From a bacterium (GTDB lineage Bacteria; UBA8248), in assembly GCA_027622355.1 (NCBI GenBank), contig JAQBZT010000140.1:1-7791 (forward strand): a stretch of 7,791 nucleotides of DNA. Direction: 5' to 3'. Below the pieces are notes generated by a model. That model saw nothing but the letters and a program-made list of their open reading frames with translations, ran no database searches and was not told the origin of the DNA. Made by a program: the position numbers and the translations under genes. This document shows, in pieces, positions 6,290 to 7,791 of the stretch. The stretch's first letter is position 1; each line of letters starts with the position of its first letter.

Positions 6290-7791
6290 TTACCGGTCGC
6301 TTCGCCGGCCGCCGGATGGACCGAGCACATAGAGACACTCCCGTTCCGGAGCCAGAAACAGGCAAGCCGCCGCCCGGATGTCCTCATTCAACACCCTGCC
6401 GATTTGCACCTTCCAGTCCTTCTCCGACATGTAGGGAAGGCCGTATATCTTCGTAAAAGCCAGCTCAGAGGCGCGCGCGCGTGAGCGCTGCTGCGTCCGC
6501 ATATACTCTCCAATGAGGAAAGCTTTCGCCCGCTCGAGTTCCACGGGCCGTAGCCCGCCCTCCCGGACGCGGGCAAGTTCCTCCCGCATGACCCGAACGA
6601 CCTCATCTTCGTTTTTCGGTGAGGTCGCCGCGTACAGCATAAACGGTCCGGGATCGACCGACTCTTCGGAAGAAACATTGACGGCATAGGCAAGACCTCT
6701 TCGCTCCCGAAGTTCCATAAAAAGTCCCCCGCCCTGGCTCCCCAGCGCCGCCGCCAGAATCGAAAGGGCGAACCGGCGGGGGTCGCAGAAAGTCAATCCC
6801 AGAAACACAATCCAAATGTGGCTCTGCAGCGCGCGATCCATCCGCTGCCGGCGGCGGCTCGGCCTTGAGGAGGGCACCGGAGGGGCCGGCAGCCGGGGGG
6901 GATGCCATGCGGCCGCCTTCCTCCCCCACTCCCTCAGGTGACGCCGAAGCTTTCCCGCGAGCCAATCGGGGTCGATGGCTCCGGACGCGCCAATCACCAT
7001 GTTCCCCGGAACAGCCCACCTTCTCCATCCCGCTTTCAAGGTCCGCGCATTCATCATTCCCATGGTTTTCGGGCTTCCCAGCGGATGGCGGCCGAAAGGA
7101 TGACTCCTATAGAGGTGCGACATCACCCGCAGGCGGGAAAGATGGGCCAGATCGTCGAGATCGCTGCGGCGATCCGCCTCCGTTTCCCGCTTCTTCAGCG
7201 CAATATCTTCCGCATGAAAAGCGGGGGCGCGGAGCACTTCCGCGAAAATCTCGACGACCTCATCCGCCACGCGCGAAAGGCCCGAGGCGGATATCCCGAA
7301 ACTGTTCCGGCCCGCGAAGCCGCCCAAGCTGGCTGCCAGACCGTCCAGATGTTGCGCCATCTCCTTTGCCCTGAAAGTCTCGGTTGCCAGGGAAGCCACA
7401 TGGGACATCAGATAGTGCAGTCCCGCGTTCGCGGCACCCTCGAGGCGCTGCCCGCCCAGGAAGGCCGCGCGCAGAGAAAATACCGGCGGCGAATCGCCCG
7501 GGAGCACGACCAGGCGCGCTCCGCCCGGAAGGGCCATTTCGAGAGGGGCGGAACGTTTGCGGAGCCGCCCTCTCCGCACAGAGAGTGCGGTGCGGCTTTT
7601 CTTCTTCGCGCCGGCGAAGGGCAAAAGAGGAGATGGAGAATACTGGGGGGGGGCGTCCGCCCGAAAACCGCCCAGAACGGCCTTGCGCAAATCCTTTCCG
7701 TCAAAATGGATTTTTCTCTCCTCCGGGTACATGGCCCCCGCCGTCAGCCCTTCGGGGCGCAGATAGCGGCGGGCCGCCCGGGCCACCTTCT
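6290..7791 (-). CDS. M16-family (pitrilysin/insulinase-like) peptidase, N-terminal part beyond the window
   Basis: This is the C-terminal part of a two-domain M16 zinc metallopeptidase; the frame is open to the right edge with no stop. Its first visible residues (RAARRYLRPEGLTAG) look like the end of a preceding M16 domain, so the true start lies outside and the GTG at 7786 is internal. After a basic linker (about 7550-7660) comes a further M16 half. At 7400-7423 the sequence GLHYLMSH takes the place of the HxxEH zinc motif but is degenerate, so this half should not bind zinc. The later LRERRGLAYAV (Arg at 6707-6709, Tyr at 6686-6688) keeps the R/Y pair that completes the active site of tandem M16 proteins. 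The catalytic HxxEH is expected in the unseen half. M16 enzymes degrade or process peptides, often in the periplasm; export cannot be judged here. A nine-base C tract (7645-7653) lies in the linker. Confidence 0.9.
   Translation of the reverse strand, partial: KVARAARRYLRPEGLTAGAMYPEERKIHFDGKDLRKAVLGGFRADAPPQYSPSPLLPFAGAKKKSRTALSVRRGRLRKRSAPLEMALPGGARLVVLPGDSPPVFSLRAAFLGGQRLEGAANAGLHYLMSHVASLATETFRAKEMAQHLDGLAASLGGFAGRNSFGISASGLSRVADEVVEIFAEVLRAPAFHAEDIALKKRETEADRRSDLDDLAHLSRLRVMSHLYRSHPFGRHPLGSPKTMGMMNARTLKAGWRRWAVPGNMVIGASGAIDPDWLAGKLRRHLREWGRKAAAWHPPRLPAPPVPSSRPSRRRQRMDRALQSHIWIVFLGLTFCDPRRFALSILAAALGSQGGGLFMELRERRGLAYAVNVSSEESVDPGPFMLYAATSPKNEDEVVRVMREELARVREGGLRPVELERAKAFLIGEYMRTQQRSRARASELAFTKIYGLPYMSEKDWKVQIGRVLNEDIRAAACLFLAPERECLYVLGPSGGRRSDR

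Overview
The window is a 7.8 kb piece of a GC-rich bacterial chromosome carrying five conserved protein-coding genes in three transcription units. There is no sign of mobile elements, CRISPR arrays, tRNA or rRNA. Every gene belongs to a familiar housekeeping or transport family. The strongest hint about the source is the long HflX with an extra N-terminal domain, a form I associate from memory with Desulfobacterota-type and related GC-rich Gram-negative lineages; this assignment is tentative.

Layout. Positions 1-4352 hold a minus-strand cluster read in the order mgtE (Mg2+ channel/transporter), a YbgC-type hotdog thioesterase, and leuS (leucyl-tRNA synthetase, which runs off the left edge and lacks its last few dozen residues). 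Spacings are 24 bp between mgtE and the thioesterase and 105 bp between the thioesterase and leuS, so co-transcription is plausible. Positions 4353-4579 form the only substantial intergenic region, a divergent promoter region with an AT-rich patch and inverted repeats. The part just upstream of mgtE looks like a structured leader with a GC hairpin followed by a T-run. On the plus strand, 4580-6283 encodes HflX, the GTPase that splits stalled ribosomes. It converges, with six bases between stop codons, on a minus-strand M16-family zinc-peptidase gene (6290-7791) whose N-terminal half lies beyond the right edge.

What stands out. The HflX N-terminal extension carries a H-x-H...S-x2-D signature resembling the JAMM/RadC metal-binding motif, and the gene has no ordinary start codon at the place where the protein seems to begin. 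LeuS has lost all three cysteines of the CP1 zinc knuckle and the first lysine of KMSKS. The visible M16 half-domain has a degenerate HxxEH motif but keeps the R/Y pair, and a nine-base C tract lies in its interdomain linker. The genes do not form an obvious dedicated system. Translation is a loose theme (LeuS, HflX), with Mg2+ supply as a possible link.
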